A stretch of DNA of 64,000 bases from Symsagittifera roscoffensis. Its lineage: Eukaryota; Xenacoelomorpha; Acoela; Convolutidae. The position numbers were made by a program, and so were the translations under genes. The notes beneath the pieces are model-generated. The model searched no databases and was not told the DNA's origin. It saw nothing but the letters and a program-made list of their open reading frames with translations. Every line of letters begins with the position of its first letter. The stretch's first letter is position 1. The stretch covers positions 24,904,189-24,968,188 of the forward strand of contig NC_087064.1 of the NCBI RefSeq assembly GCF_963678635.1, read 5' to 3'. Below are positions 53,018 through 62,635 of the stretch, piece after piece.

Positions 53018-53937
53018 TGTAACATTCGCGAGGAAGATACATATCGACGGAAGACAAAACTAAGTCTTCAGACGACTGGCTAACGTCTAAACAGAGCTTT
53101 GCATGCTTTTCACCGTCTCTACCAAGCCAGTACTTTTCGGTGGTCTTTCTAACATCGGGTCGACAAAAACGTTACTGCTTTCGGCTTCGGTCAAAACACT
53201 TAAATTAACTAGATTACATGCGGAAATAGTGAGCTCATTGCTGGGTCTCAGTATCCCCAGACCACGAGGTCACTCCTAAAAACAGGGGCTACTACTCATT
53301 ATATTACTATTGTTTTTGTTCAGTAGATAAAAATCATTATCTCCATCGAAGATGGATCAACCCTTTCCCCCAACTCCTAGCTTCTCATTCTTATCAAAAT
53401 GAATCTAGATGTTAATTAAATTCAAGTCAGGACATGACAGGAAGCTAAAAGTTTATGTAACAGGATAAAAGTTTCAGTTCCTTTACCCCTCCGGATTGAC
53501 GAATCTGCTGGATCAAGCTGGTTAATCCTGATTTCTTCTTAATCCGGAAGGCCGTCCTTCACCCTTCACCGTTGTTCGCAACGGCCTTGCAACTATTGTA
53601 GCGGCACAATAGTTGCAACTCGGAGTGTTCTCTGTTACTCTGTAACTCGTTGTCGTTTTCCAATCTCGATTTCGTAGTTGTTGTTAGCGCAGCTAATGTT
53701 GTTCTGTTTTTCTTTCTTGTTTTAGCCAAAATGGCCGTTTCTGACGTTTCTCAGAAATATGGCGTCATAATTCGAATTTTTGAAATTTTAAAATACCAGA
53801 ATATTCCAGCCCTCACCGTCTGGCCAATCGTTCCAATAACGTTCTTAGTTCTTAATAATCACCAATCCGGAAGGCTCGCTGCTAAAAATTCGAATTCTGC
53901 AGAGATCGCATTTTTCACATTCTGGTCGAATGTCACA
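53018..53937 (-). repeat. 5' LTR of the large element
   Basis: 920 bp, from TGTAACATTCGC to GAATGTCACA. The short ORF at 53650-54012 starts in it and is not a gene. Just outside it, at 53938, begins the region upstream of the intact PHD-RT element. Confidence 0.9.
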
Positions 53938-54353
53938 AAAGTGAAACACGAGATGAAGTTGCTGACGATTTATATTGTTGAGAAGCCATTAATAACAACA
54001 AGTTTATTATGATGAATTTCCAGGAAGCTGCTGGGATGGTGAGTAAACGGGGATTAAGTGGCTAATAGCACTCTTTTAAAAGCAGCTTTGTTCCACTAGT
54101 TTTTGCGTGGACCGGACGAGCAGCACCAGGCTCTAGAAAAAACTGTCCAGAAACTAGCTGAGAAACTAAATGAAAAAAAAACTAATCATACTCGGTCCAC
54201 GCAAAATCACCAAGACGATGTCATTTATTTATTTGCTGATTTATTTTTTTTATTTGCTGATTTGTAAAATTCCCACTAACCGCTTATCATGGTTTAGTTC
54301 AGTCCCCTAAAGTCCAGTCAAAATCCTTTTTTTTACCTTTATGCTGCGTCAAG

Positions 54354-57254
54354 ATGAGGAAAAACAACAAAGAGTGTACAAGCAAAGATTGCTTAAAACC
54401 TTCAGGACTGATAAATTGGATTAAATGTGATTGTTGTTCTAGTTGGTATCATATCAGTTGTGTAAATATTTCTCTTAGCGACTCTAAGAAAACCCAATGG
54501 TTTCAGTGTCCTTTATGCGTTGATGTAAAATCTGTTAATAAAGCAACAATAGGTAATGATTTAGTGCTAGAAAATTATGTTAATACAGCCATCTCAAATG
54601 TCCGAGTACTCAAGAGAGTACCAAAAGACTCGCGTGTTCCCTTGGCGGAAAATCTGTCGGACAAAATAAATGACATCGTCTACAATGTAGAAGATGTTAC
54701 AAAATGGCTAATTTTTTTAACGTCGTTCTTGTTTTTTTTGGAGCAACCGAAAAGAAGTGGACGCAAACAGACCACAAGCATGAGCTCTTTGATAAATAAA
54801 AAAATTCGAGCAAATGACGTGTCACTTCCAAAACCCCATCCCCAAGTTTCAAGCCCGCCTCTGAGTGACCTCGAGCAGAGAATAAAGTTAATAAGTAGTA
54901 AGCTCGATGAAGGAAATGTAAAGGGAGGAATAAGGCTTGCTGCTTCGGATGACAAAATAGCTCCTTTTTCAACTGATAACTATCAAAAATTGTTATCTAA
55001 GCACCCGCAGCGAGCCAAATTTGCAGCTCCAAATCCAGAAAAGTTGGATAGTTTTTTCGTAACCGATTTCGACCTATACAAAGCGATAATGTCCTTTCCA
55101 AACGGATCAGCAGCAGGTCCTGATAAAATATTTCCTCAAATTTTTAAAGATCTTGTTAGTAAGTCGAATGGCAGTGCAGGACTTAATTTTCTGAAATCGC
55201 TTACTAAGCTGATAAACCTCATTGGAGATGGCAAAATACCGGAACCACTAAGACCTTTCTTTTTTGGCGCAAAGCTTATCGCCCTCATAAAAATAGACGG
55301 AGGGTTGAGACCGATTGCCATAGGCAACACGCTGAGACGTATCGCGTCTAAATGCGCTGGAAGCAAGGCCCTCTCCGAGGGACAAAATTTTTTCGGAAAC
55401 GTACAGGTAGGATGCGGTACCAAACGAGGAGCAGAAATAGCTGCGCACTCGTTTCGAAACCTAATTGAACGCGACGACAATCCAAAATGTACTGTTCTTT
55501 TAAAACTAGATTTTAAGAATGCCTTTAACTCTTTAAACAGAGAAACAATGCTGAATCATGTTTTTTCAAATCGCCCCGAATTATATAATTACACCCATTG
55601 CGCGTATGCTAAACCTAGTTACCTTTTTTACGGAAGCTCTGTCATAATGTCAGAAGACGGAACTCAGCAAGGTGATCCTGAAACCCCACCCCTTTTTGCG
55701 GAAACAATTCATACACTAGTCAAACAGTTGGAGTCGAAAATTAACATCTGGTATTTAGATGATGGGAATTTAGCCGACGACTATAAGGTAGTACTCCGGG
55801 ACCTTAAAAACATTCTGAAATCGGAACAAATTTACGGCCTGAGCTTAAACACTGAGAAGTGTGAACTTTGTTTTTTGGGACCGACTACTAGTACACAGTA
55901 TAATTCAATTTTAACACAATTTCGAAAAATATGCCCCAAAATAAAAATAAAAACAAAAGAAGAACTCCTCATTTTAGGATCTCCAATCGGCGAACTTTGC
56001 CGAAAAGAATTACTCGACGAAAAAATTAGGGAGCTTGAAAAAATCTCGGATGTCATTGACAAACTAGACGCCCATTATGGTTTTTACCTCCTGAAAAATT
56101 GCTTTAGCATGCCAAAACTCCTATATTTTTTGCGTACGAGCCCTTGTTTTTTGCAAAATGATTTTTTGGAACGCTACGATAAATTACTAAGAAATTCGTT
56201 ATGCAAGGTCACTAACGTGAAAATGGATGATAACCAGTTTTTACAAGCAGTTCTCCCGGCAGCCAAGGGTGGCTTGGGCGTTTCTTCCGCTCGTCTACTC
56301 GCTTTACCCGCTTTCTTAGCCTCAGCAGTAGGAGCGAAAGATGCCTTGAGCAAAATCTTTGGTTTGGAGCATGTGGATGGAACCTATGATGATGCGCTTA
56401 AACGGTGGTTTGACCTTGGAAAAATTGAAATGGCTCCGGAAAATGAAATCCAAAAAAATTGGACGGAGCCAATTTTTGACAGCGAAATTCCAGACTTGAT
56501 TTTACGACTCGAACCAACGGACGTGAAAAGGTTCAACGCGTTCCAAGATAGATTTGGATCCCAATGGTTGAACGTCATCCCCTGCAAAAATTTAAGGTTA
56601 AAACTGTCGAACCAACAACTCAGAATTGCGATAGGACTTCGATTAGGATCAAAAATATGCGAACGGCATAAATGCGTGTGCGGAAAAGACGTTACCGAGG
56701 ATGGTTGGCATGGTCTTTCTTGCCTCAAAAGTGCAGGGAGATTCTCTAGGCATTCAAACCTGAATGCCCTTATAAAGCAGAGTCTATCATCTACTCACAT
56801 TCCGTCTGTTTTAGAACCAAGACACCTCTACAGGACCGATCAGAAGCGACCAGACGGTTTGACGCTCGTTCCATGGGCTGATGGTAAGCAGCTCTTGTGG
56901 GATGTAACGGTAGTAGACTCCTTAGCCCCTTGTAGGATTAATGCCGGGTCTGTTTGTAACCCTGGTACGGCTGCCGCTGAAGCGGAAGAGCGAAAAATTG
57001 ACAAATATAAAGATCTTGTAAATGATGGATATCTTTTTCAACCGCTAGCTTTTGAAATTCAGGGCGCGGCCGGCCCCAGCACAGAAGTTTTTTTGAGCAA
57101 GCTTTGTAAGAACCTAAGCATATGCACTGAGGAACCCAGAGCAGGCAGCTTTTTAAAACAGAGAATCTCCCTGGCAATACAGATTGCGAACGCCGCTTGC
57201 GTACTCGGAACAATAAATGACAAAATAACTTTCGACGAAATTTTTTACTTGTAA
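54354..57254 (+). CDS. Intact PHD-finger / RT / restriction-like endonuclease retrotransposon ORF
   Basis: A 966-codon ORF from a true ATG. Residues 8-55 form a C4HC3 PHD finger: C8, C13, C25, C28, H33, C36, then WFQCPLC (C52, C55). RT follows, with LRPIAIGNTLRRIAS, KLDFKNAFNSL (Asp386), GTQQGDP and WYLDDGN (Asp469/Asp470). Near the C-terminus a CCHC knuckle (C774, C776, H786, C790) precedes a PD-(D/E)XK-type nuclease: RPDGLTLVPW (Asp834), LLWDVTVVD (Asp850) and ERKIDKYKDL. This is the R2/NeSL-like layout of target-primed elements that use a C-terminal nuclease instead of an APE domain. The PHD finger may read chromatin. No internal stop is present, so this copy may be active or very young. 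Relics lie at 12.7-24.9 kb. Confidence 0.85.
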   Translation: MRKNNKECTSKDCLKPSGLINWIKCDCCSSWYHISCVNISLSDSKKTQWFQCPLCVDVKSVNKATIGNDLVLENYVNTAISNVRVLKRVPKDSRVPLAENLSDKINDIVYNVEDVTKWLIFLTSFLFFLEQPKRSGRKQTTSMSSLINKKIRANDVSLPKPHPQVSSPPLSDLEQRIKLISSKLDEGNVKGGIRLAASDDKIAPFSTDNYQKLLSKHPQRAKFAAPNPEKLDSFFVTDFDLYKAIMSFPNGSAAGPDKIFPQIFKDLVSKSNGSAGLNFLKSLTKLINLIGDGKIPEPLRPFFFGAKLIALIKIDGGLRPIAIGNTLRRIASKCAGSKALSEGQNFFGNVQVGCGTKRGAEIAAHSFRNLIERDDNPKCTVLLKLDFKNAFNSLNRETMLNHVFSNRPELYNYTHCAYAKPSYLFYGSSVIMSEDGTQQGDPETPPLFAETIHTLVKQLESKINIWYLDDGNLADDYKVVLRDLKNILKSEQIYGLSLNTEKCELCFLGPTTSTQYNSILTQFRKICPKIKIKTKEELLILGSPIGELCRKELLDEKIRELEKISDVIDKLDAHYGFYLLKNCFSMPKLLYFLRTSPCFLQNDFLERYDKLLRNSLCKVTNVKMDDNQFLQAVLPAAKGGLGVSSARLLALPAFLASAVGAKDALSKIFGLEHVDGTYDDALKRWFDLGKIEMAPENEIQKNWTEPIFDSEIPDLILRLEPTDVKRFNAFQDRFGSQWLNVIPCKNLRLKLSNQQLRIAIGLRLGSKICERHKCVCGKDVTEDGWHGLSCLKSAGRFSRHSNLNALIKQSLSSTHIPSVLEPRHLYRTDQKRPDGLTLVPWADGKQLLWDVTVVDSLAPCRINAGSVCNPGTAAAEAEERKIDKYKDLVNDGYLFQPLAFEIQGAAGPSTEVFLSKLCKNLSICTEEPRAGSFLKQRISLAIQIANAACVLGTINDKITFDEIFYL

Positions 57255-57354
57255 CACTTGTATATTATATTATCTCGTGTCGAGTTGCGTGTTCTTATTG
57301 AAGAAGCGTAACCCGTATCGATTTTAAATGAAAAGGACTTAAACACTTGACATC

Positions 57355-57450
57355 TTCTTTTATCATTATCAATTCCATATCTAGAAAATTCCAAGGATTT
57401 TGACTGGAATACATGATGAAGGGACTCATGACTGTAACCTCGGTTACTAT
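57355..57450. repeat. Repeat shared with the 3' flank of the PHD-RT relics
   Basis: TTTATCATTATCA, ATCTAGAAAA and GACTGTAACCTCGGTTACTATGATA are shared with 15746-15820, 20820-20890 and 22200-22280. It probably marks a common 3' end or flank of related elements. Confidence 0.55.
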
Positions 57451-57529
57451 GATACTTTTGACCTTCGGTTTTTTTTCGGTTTTTGCCTGGCTATCCACCC
57501 ACTTATTCTCAAGATCAATAGCTACTTTA

Positions 57530-58996
57530 AATGTGGATATTTGGATGACGTGTCCTTTGGAGACAAGTGGCAAACTGCACTGGACGATCTGAAGATGATC
57601 CAACATGAAGCCGCTCAGATCGGGCTGTTACTGAATGAGAAAAAGTGCGAGGTCACAGCGTTTGGGAATGAAAGTCCTTCCATCTACAGTGCCTTCAAGA
57701 AGGAGTTTCCCTCTATTCAATGCGTTGATCCCGACGACACAGCCCTTCTAGGAGCTGGTTTAGGGCAAAAAGCTATTCGGACCGAGCTAGCAAATAAGCT
57801 CGAAGGCATTCAAACTCTCATCAAACGAACAGAGAAACTCTCATGTCAAGCAGCGTTTTTTCTCATTAAAAACTGCTTTTTCATACCCAAGTTGATGTTC
57901 ATTTTGCGCTCAAGTCCAGCTTTCTATCATTTAGATTTGCTCCAAGCGATAGACGGAATGATCAAGATTGAGTTAGAAAGAATATTTAATTGTTTCATCA
58001 ATGACAGATCCTTCAAACAAATCACGCTTCCAGTCAAATTAAGCGGCTTTGGTGTTCTCAGCACGGCGACAGTCAGTTCATCAGCGTTCATAGCATCCAT
58101 GGTAGCAACGGCGAGTTTGAGGCATGAACTGCTAAATTGCATTCCCCATGAGACGAGCATGACAGACGCCTCACGTCACTGGGAACTCATCAGCGGTTCA
58201 TACTTTGCTGAACAAGACCTCTCGTCCTCACAAAAAGTATGGTTGAAACCAGTTTTTGGGAGACAGGCAAACGAGGTCCTCTCTGAAGCTACATCTGAAC
58301 TTGACGCTGCTCGGGTTCTTGGATGTCAGGCCATAGGGTCCGGGGAGTGGACCACCGTTCTCCCATCACGCACACTCGGACTAAGACTTTCCGACAATGA
58401 GTTCCAAATTGCTGCTGGTTTACGCATCGGAGCCCCCGTTACTGCACAATTTCAGTGTAAATGTGGCTATGTTGCATCACCAGACGGTAGGCACCCTTTA
58501 GTCTGTCCCAAAATTAAGCACAGGTTCACGCGACACAACGACTGCAACATAATTATTAAGGAATCCCTAAGAACAGCAGGCTTCAGTTCCACCTTAGAGC
58601 CGATCGGACTCCTTCGGTCTGACGGAAGACGGCCAGATGGCCTCACTTTGACATCGTGACAGCGAGGATGCACGCTTGCTTGGGACTTCACCTGCGTTTC
58701 ACGGCTGGCCAGCTCAAATATGCGTTTGGGAGTGTTGCCAGGTTCAAATGCCGCATCCCAGGCAGAAATCCGTAAGAAGAACCATTATTCCGATCTACCA
58801 ACGACAGTAATTTTTGAGCCCGTGGCGATTGAAAGCTTAGGTGGAATCGGCAGGTCATCTCTAACGTTTTTACAAAACCTAGCGAGAAAAATCCGAGATA
58901 CGACAGGCGAGGTGTTGGCTTTTAAGTACCTGCGACAAAGACTGGATCTTGCGATACAGCGCGGAAACGCCGGCTGTATACTGGAGGCAATATCAT
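57530..58996 (+). pseudogene. Second restriction-like-endonuclease retroelement, 3' remnant
   Basis: The frame enters within RT at GYLDDVSFGDKW, equivalent to the catalytic YLDD. It continues through LIKNCFFIPKLMFILRSSPA, a CCHC-type FQCKCGYVASPDGRHPLVC and RRPDGLTLTS to a TGA at 58657-58659. The same frame then resumes (QRGCTLAWDFTCVSRLA, FEPVAIESLGGIG, QRLDLAIQRGNAGCILEAIS). The TGA falls where a Trp is usual, so a nonsense change is likely. Sequence identity to the 54354 ORF is low, so this is a different element of the same clade. Its 5' half is missing. The first part of the ORF (57400-57530) is not retroelement-like. Confidence 0.8.
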
Positions 58997-59273
58997 AACA
59001 CTCTTGTAAAATATTATCTACAGTTTATAAACGTATATAACATTGTTCTTTGATTAAAAAAGTAATTTGTATTTCTGATTACCGAAAAAAAAAAAATCAT
59101 ACTCGGACACTAAACTTTTTTTAAAAACAAAAATATGTTGTGCTTTCTTGAGGACATTTCTATCTGTGCTACAATCGAGGAGGGTACATTTAAATTGACA
59201 CTTCTGTGGACGCATTAAAATCGACTTGATTTGCTCATAAAATCCTGCCGATGTATTTATATAGCTTTGGTAC

Positions 59274-59318
59274 GGCCCTATCCAACCTGTGCACGTACCG
59301 TCGCATGACGGAAGGGCC
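59274..59318 (+). other. Conserved hairpin, copy 1
   Basis: GGCCCT ... AGGGCC encloses an inner stem CCGTC-GCAT-GACGG. Between the outer and inner 5' arms are 18 nt (ATCCAACCTGTGCACGTA) that are almost the same in copies 2 and 3. It lies 276 nt after the stop of the second retroelement remnant. Confidence 0.65.
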
Positions 59319-59469
59319 CATTTTAATTGACCCCTTTTAAAATTGTAAGGCCATCTAAGGGTAGACGACTCGAGTATCCATACGCGAAAAAATATTTCAC
59401 TCCGATGCAAAACTTAGTAGAGATCTGGCATCTTCAGCTGAAATTTCTTATGTCCAATTGTTGACAAAT

Positions 59470-59741
59470 CCAGTATAAAACTGAATTTGAGCTTAATTTT
59501 ATCTATTGGTGTAATTTGTTCACTTGTAGTATTTATAAAGTTTAATTCCAGTATAAAGCTGATCTTGAGCTTAGTTTTGTCCATTGATAAAGTTTGTGTA
59601 CTTGTTGCAATTGCAAAACATAAGCACGCCGAATTGGTTGACCGTGTCAGCTATAACTTTACTTCATCCCTTTTTCATCTTCCCGTTTGAAGCTAAAGCA
59701 AAAAGACTTTTTCATCTTCCCGTTTGAAGCTAAAGCAAAAA
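59470..59741. repeat. Two short tandem duplications
   Basis: A ~75 bp unit (TCCAGTATAAA(A/G)CTGA...TTGAGCTTA) is repeated twice from 59470. A 36 bp unit (TTTTTCATCTTCCCGTTTGA...) is repeated exactly at about 59671-59741. No coding meaning is seen. Confidence 0.7.
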
Positions 59742-59992
59742 GTCTCTCCATCATCAGTATGTTTACAAAATGTTTAGGACAACGTGTGGACAATAAGTGG
59801 AAATTAAAGAGTTCAGTAATAAACAGGAGACAATGTCTGAAGCGAGAATGTGAGCTGAGGAGAATTATACTTGGAAGATAATCTAGTTGTACTTGATTAT
59901 CTTATTATACTTGTAAGTTTAAATTTAATTGTTGAGGTGCTAACAAATAACATTGGATGTGTCATTTCAGAATAAATGAAAAGTTGAGATGC

Positions 59993-60312
59993 ATGGGAAC
60001 TCGAGTTTCTTTTATCTTCTTTATCCTCGGTGTTTTACACTTAGGAACTTTTGATAGCTGCGATTTTTGTATCTGCAGACGCGATTATGTGGACTGCAGC
60101 AGTGGACGATTGAGCGAAGCTGGGGGACTTCAGGGACGATTGAACCGTGTCAAAGATCTGTCAGTTTTTCTTTGGCCATTATTTAAGTGCATTTTCTTTG
60201 GCATGATACTCAACTATTTGATTTTCTTTAGTTTTCTGGATAGAAATGGTCTCAAATCGATCTCAAATACTTTGACACAGGAACTCATGTCCTTCAAGTC
60301 CCTGAAATTTCT
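59993..60312 (+). CDS. First two coding exons of a candidate secreted/membrane LRR protein
   Basis: Exon 1 (59993-60159) starts MGTRVSFIFFILGVLHLGTF, a good signal peptide. It continues CDFCICRRDYVDCSSGRL, which resembles the cysteine-rich N-terminal cap of extracellular leucine-rich-repeat proteins. A 72 nt intron (60160-60231, GTCAGT...TTTCTTTAG) follows. Exon 2 (60232-60312) joins in phase to give VKDLFLDRNGLKSISNTLTQ, then ELMSFKSLKFL, a standard LRR (L..L.L..N.L..I). It ends at a consensus donor, GTGAGT. A CATTTCAG upstream (59963-59970) may be a 5' UTR acceptor. No further exon was found before the transposon remnant at 61.3 kb. Confidence 0.5.
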
Positions 60313-61152
60313 GTGAGTCACATTAATCACATCTTCATTAATTCTTGATCACACTTGCGTGAGCGAGTATCTTGTAATCGGGAACTAGATTTTTCTTGTA
60401 AACAATCTTCTTTCAAATCTTTTTTAAAAAAATGAGATAACTTTATTATTGATTCTTAACTTCGCGGCGTCTTACCACTTGGTCTAGTGTTAAAGCGGTT
60501 TTTCCCAAAAATTGAACTTTTCTGTTTCTGCTGATATTTTTTCATACAAACTGAGGCTTTTTGAGCAAATTTGATCACAATTAAGAAACAAGTTTCGTTG
60601 TGAGCGTGAAAGAAAATATGCACGAAATTAAACAGCAAACCCAATCGTGATCGAAAAATTGAAGTTATATTTTAGGTCACCCTTCAATTTTTTTATTGAC
60701 CTTTTAAAAGGAGATGTTTTTCCAAAACTGTGACTGACGCAAGGTGCTAAAGTGAGTTCTATAAAATGAATCAGGTAAAACATAGGTTATTATTCACGTT
60801 TTTTGCCAATATTTTCTTTTAAAAAATTCCCGGCAAGTCATCAAATTCTGCTGCGATGTATCTGAGCAAGAGGTAGCCATTAGATTTTGCACAGGGTGAA
60901 AACATACACCTTGCAATTTTTTTTTGGCTTTTCAAAATTTTGTTAATGTGTTTTCAACGTCGTCCAGTATAGGTCTTGGTGATTGTTTTTTTTTCAGGAA
61001 AATTTTTTAAAATGCTCTAATAATTACATTGTTGCATTCATACATCAAATTCTGCTGCGAAAGAAAATATGTGAGCGTGAAAGAAAATATGCACGAATAG
61101 AAATGTTAATTCCCTGTTAAGATACAGTTCAATTATATGACGATGCCAAATC
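60313..61152. other. AT-rich stretch after the LRR exons
   Basis: No further LRR exon, no ORF with protein-like composition and no RNA gene was recognised. It repeats phrases such as GTGAGCGTGAAAGAAAATATGCACGAA (60600 and 61070), which hints at an old local duplication. Confidence 0.45.
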
Positions 61153-61307
61153 GCTGGTATGGCCCTATCCAGCTTGTGCACTTACCGTAACTAAACGGAA
61201 GGGCCCCTTTTGTAATTTAGTTTTAAAAAAAAATTATGAATGCGCGTTGGGTATATATGCATTTTTTGAGTTAGTTCAAATTCTTTTGCTTAAGTTAGAA
61301 TAAGTGT
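61153..61307. repeat. ~155 bp direct repeat, left copy, flanking a retroelement remnant
   Basis: It is nearly identical to 62636-62791, from GCTGGTATGGCCC to AGAATAAGTGT. The two copies bracket the 1.26 kb retroelement remnant in the same orientation. Each begins with the conserved hairpin. Confidence 0.8.
61161..61205 (+). other. Conserved hairpin, copy 2
   Basis: GGCCCT ... AGGGCC outer stem with inner CCGT-AACTAA-ACGG. The 18 nt between the 5' arms (ATCCAGCTTGTGCACTTA) match copy 3 exactly. Confidence 0.65.
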
Positions 61308-62565
61308 TCCTCGAATTTCAACAGAATGAGCAAATCAAAATTTTGAAAAAACTAACCAAAATTGCTAAAACCTCCCCTCAAAACGTTTATGCCTGCTATA
61401 CTAAAGGAGTTCAAGAAAAGCTTTCATTTCTTGCCAGGACAACGCCTAACACTATGGAAAACTTAGAAATATGTGAAAATATTATCAAAGAACAATTATT
61501 ACCTAACCTAGTCGGTAAAGACACTTTAAACCCCCAGTTCCGTGAGATATCTTCCTTACCCCTTAAAATGGGCGGACTTAACATCAAGCTGCCATCCGAT
61601 CATGAAAGCTACCTAGAATGGTCTAAGGAAACATCACTGGTACTGGAATCTCAAGATCCTATTACAGCAGTAACACAGCAAGAAAAAATATGTACGAAAA
61701 TAAAAAAATTGAAAACTGATAGAACAAATCGAAAAAAGACAAACCTCATAACTCCTTAAATGAAACAGATAAATACGCAATCGACCTGGCCTCTGAAAAG
61801 GGAGCCTCTAACTGGCTCAATGCTCTACCACTGAGCAGATACAACTTCAACCTGAATAAATCAGAGTTCAGAGATGGTATTTACTTAAGATACGGATGGG
61901 AACCAACCAAAACCCCACTCACATGTGCATGTGGTGCTGATTTTAACTTGAAACATGCGCTTCACTGTGCAAAGGGTGGTTACACACACATAAGACACAA
62001 TGAAATCAGAGACACATTCGCCAACCTCATGAACGAGGTTTGCCATGACGTCGAGATTGAGCCGAAACTTCAGCCGTTGCAAGGCGAAAGCTTTGTCAAC
62101 AATTCAACTACAACTGAAGATGAGGCATGACTTGACATTAAGGCAAACGGACTCTGGGGTTCACGATTCAGCCGCGCTTTCTTTGATGTGAAAATTTTCA
62201 ACCCCCATGCCAAAACATCGCGAAAACTGCAGAAGGATGCATACAAATACCACGAAACGCTGAAGAACTCCAAATATCAGCAAAGAATTTTAAACGTAGA
62301 GCAGAGTAGCTTCTGCCCGCTAATTTTTGAATGCACCGGTGGCGCTGCTCCAACAGCCACGCGGACGATGCAGCGATTGGCCGAAAAACTAAGTGAAAAA
62401 AGACAAGAAAGCTACCCAGAATCTATAAAATACATAAGAACTAAAATAAGCTTCGCGCTCCTGAGGAGCTCTATACTTTGTATAAGGGGGTGCAGATCGC
62501 TACGCAAAGTTCAATTTATCGACAACTCCATAAGCGCTAATGTAGAGGAAGGACGGCTAAGATAA
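61304..62565 (+). pseudogene. Third restriction-like-endonuclease retroelement, 3' remnant
   Basis: It begins after RT in the thumb/connector (QVYACYTKGVQ-like: SPQNVYACYTKGVQEKLSFL; LPLKMGGLNIKLPSD). After a frameshift near 61755 it reads ASNWLNALPLSRYNFNLNKS, EFRDGIYLRYGW and the CCHC segment CACGADFNLKHALHCAKGG. Next comes a nuclease region: a TGA at 62128-62130, then LDIKANGLWGSRFSRAFFDV and VEQSSFCPLIFECTGGA, ending at 62565. Related elements read ARLDI at the TGA, so CGA to TGA is likely. It is a third distinct lineage, not a copy of either neighbour. It has lost everything upstream of the RT thumb. Confidence 0.75.
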
Positions 62566-62635
62566 ATTAACATTATGACGATGCATTTAATGCTGATTTA
62601 TGACTTCATTGCTGATATATATGCATTTTTATATA

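Larger units (their letters stand above)
29479..53937 (-). mobile_element. 24.5 kb LTR retroelement with macro and SGNH hydrolase domains
   Basis: Two long direct repeats (29479-30395 and 53018-53937) enclose 22.6 kb that is read on the minus strand. On the plus strand the LTRs begin TGTAACATTC and end GAATGTCACA, nearly perfect inverted ends. A candidate primer-binding site lies inside the 5' LTR and a polypurine tract (CCGGGGAGTA) abuts the 3' LTR. The order is leader, ORF1, gag-PR-RT-RNase H-spacer-integrase-macro, a 400 bp gap, an SGNH-containing ORF set, a TAATG junction, a second accessory ORF, and a 3' UTR. No matching target duplication is visible (AAAGT versus TGAAC flanks). The coding part is clearly richer in G+C than the surroundings. 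Family knowledge: ordinary Gypsy elements are 5-9 kb. Confidence 0.85.

Noticed and set aside
53650-54012. 120-codon ORF over the 5' LTR border and its twin at 30138-30533
   Set aside because: Both are chance frames inside the LTR. They share sequence only because the LTRs are copies, and they diverge as soon as the LTR ends.
31597-58659. UGA recoding (as Trp or selenocysteine), because many single in-frame TGA codons interrupt long ORFs
   Set aside because: Expected residues at the TGA sites differ: Trp at 42561 and 58659, Arg at 62130. TAA and TAG also occur in the same frames (41505, 41682, 31599). The number fits neutral decay implied by the LTRs. Ordinary TGG codons are common in the same proteins.
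61134-61320. Hammerhead ribozyme in the direct repeats, as in Penelope-like elements and retrozymes
   Set aside because: The required CTGATGA and GAAA core motifs are absent in the correct order on both strands. The hairpin is reported only as an unclassified structure.
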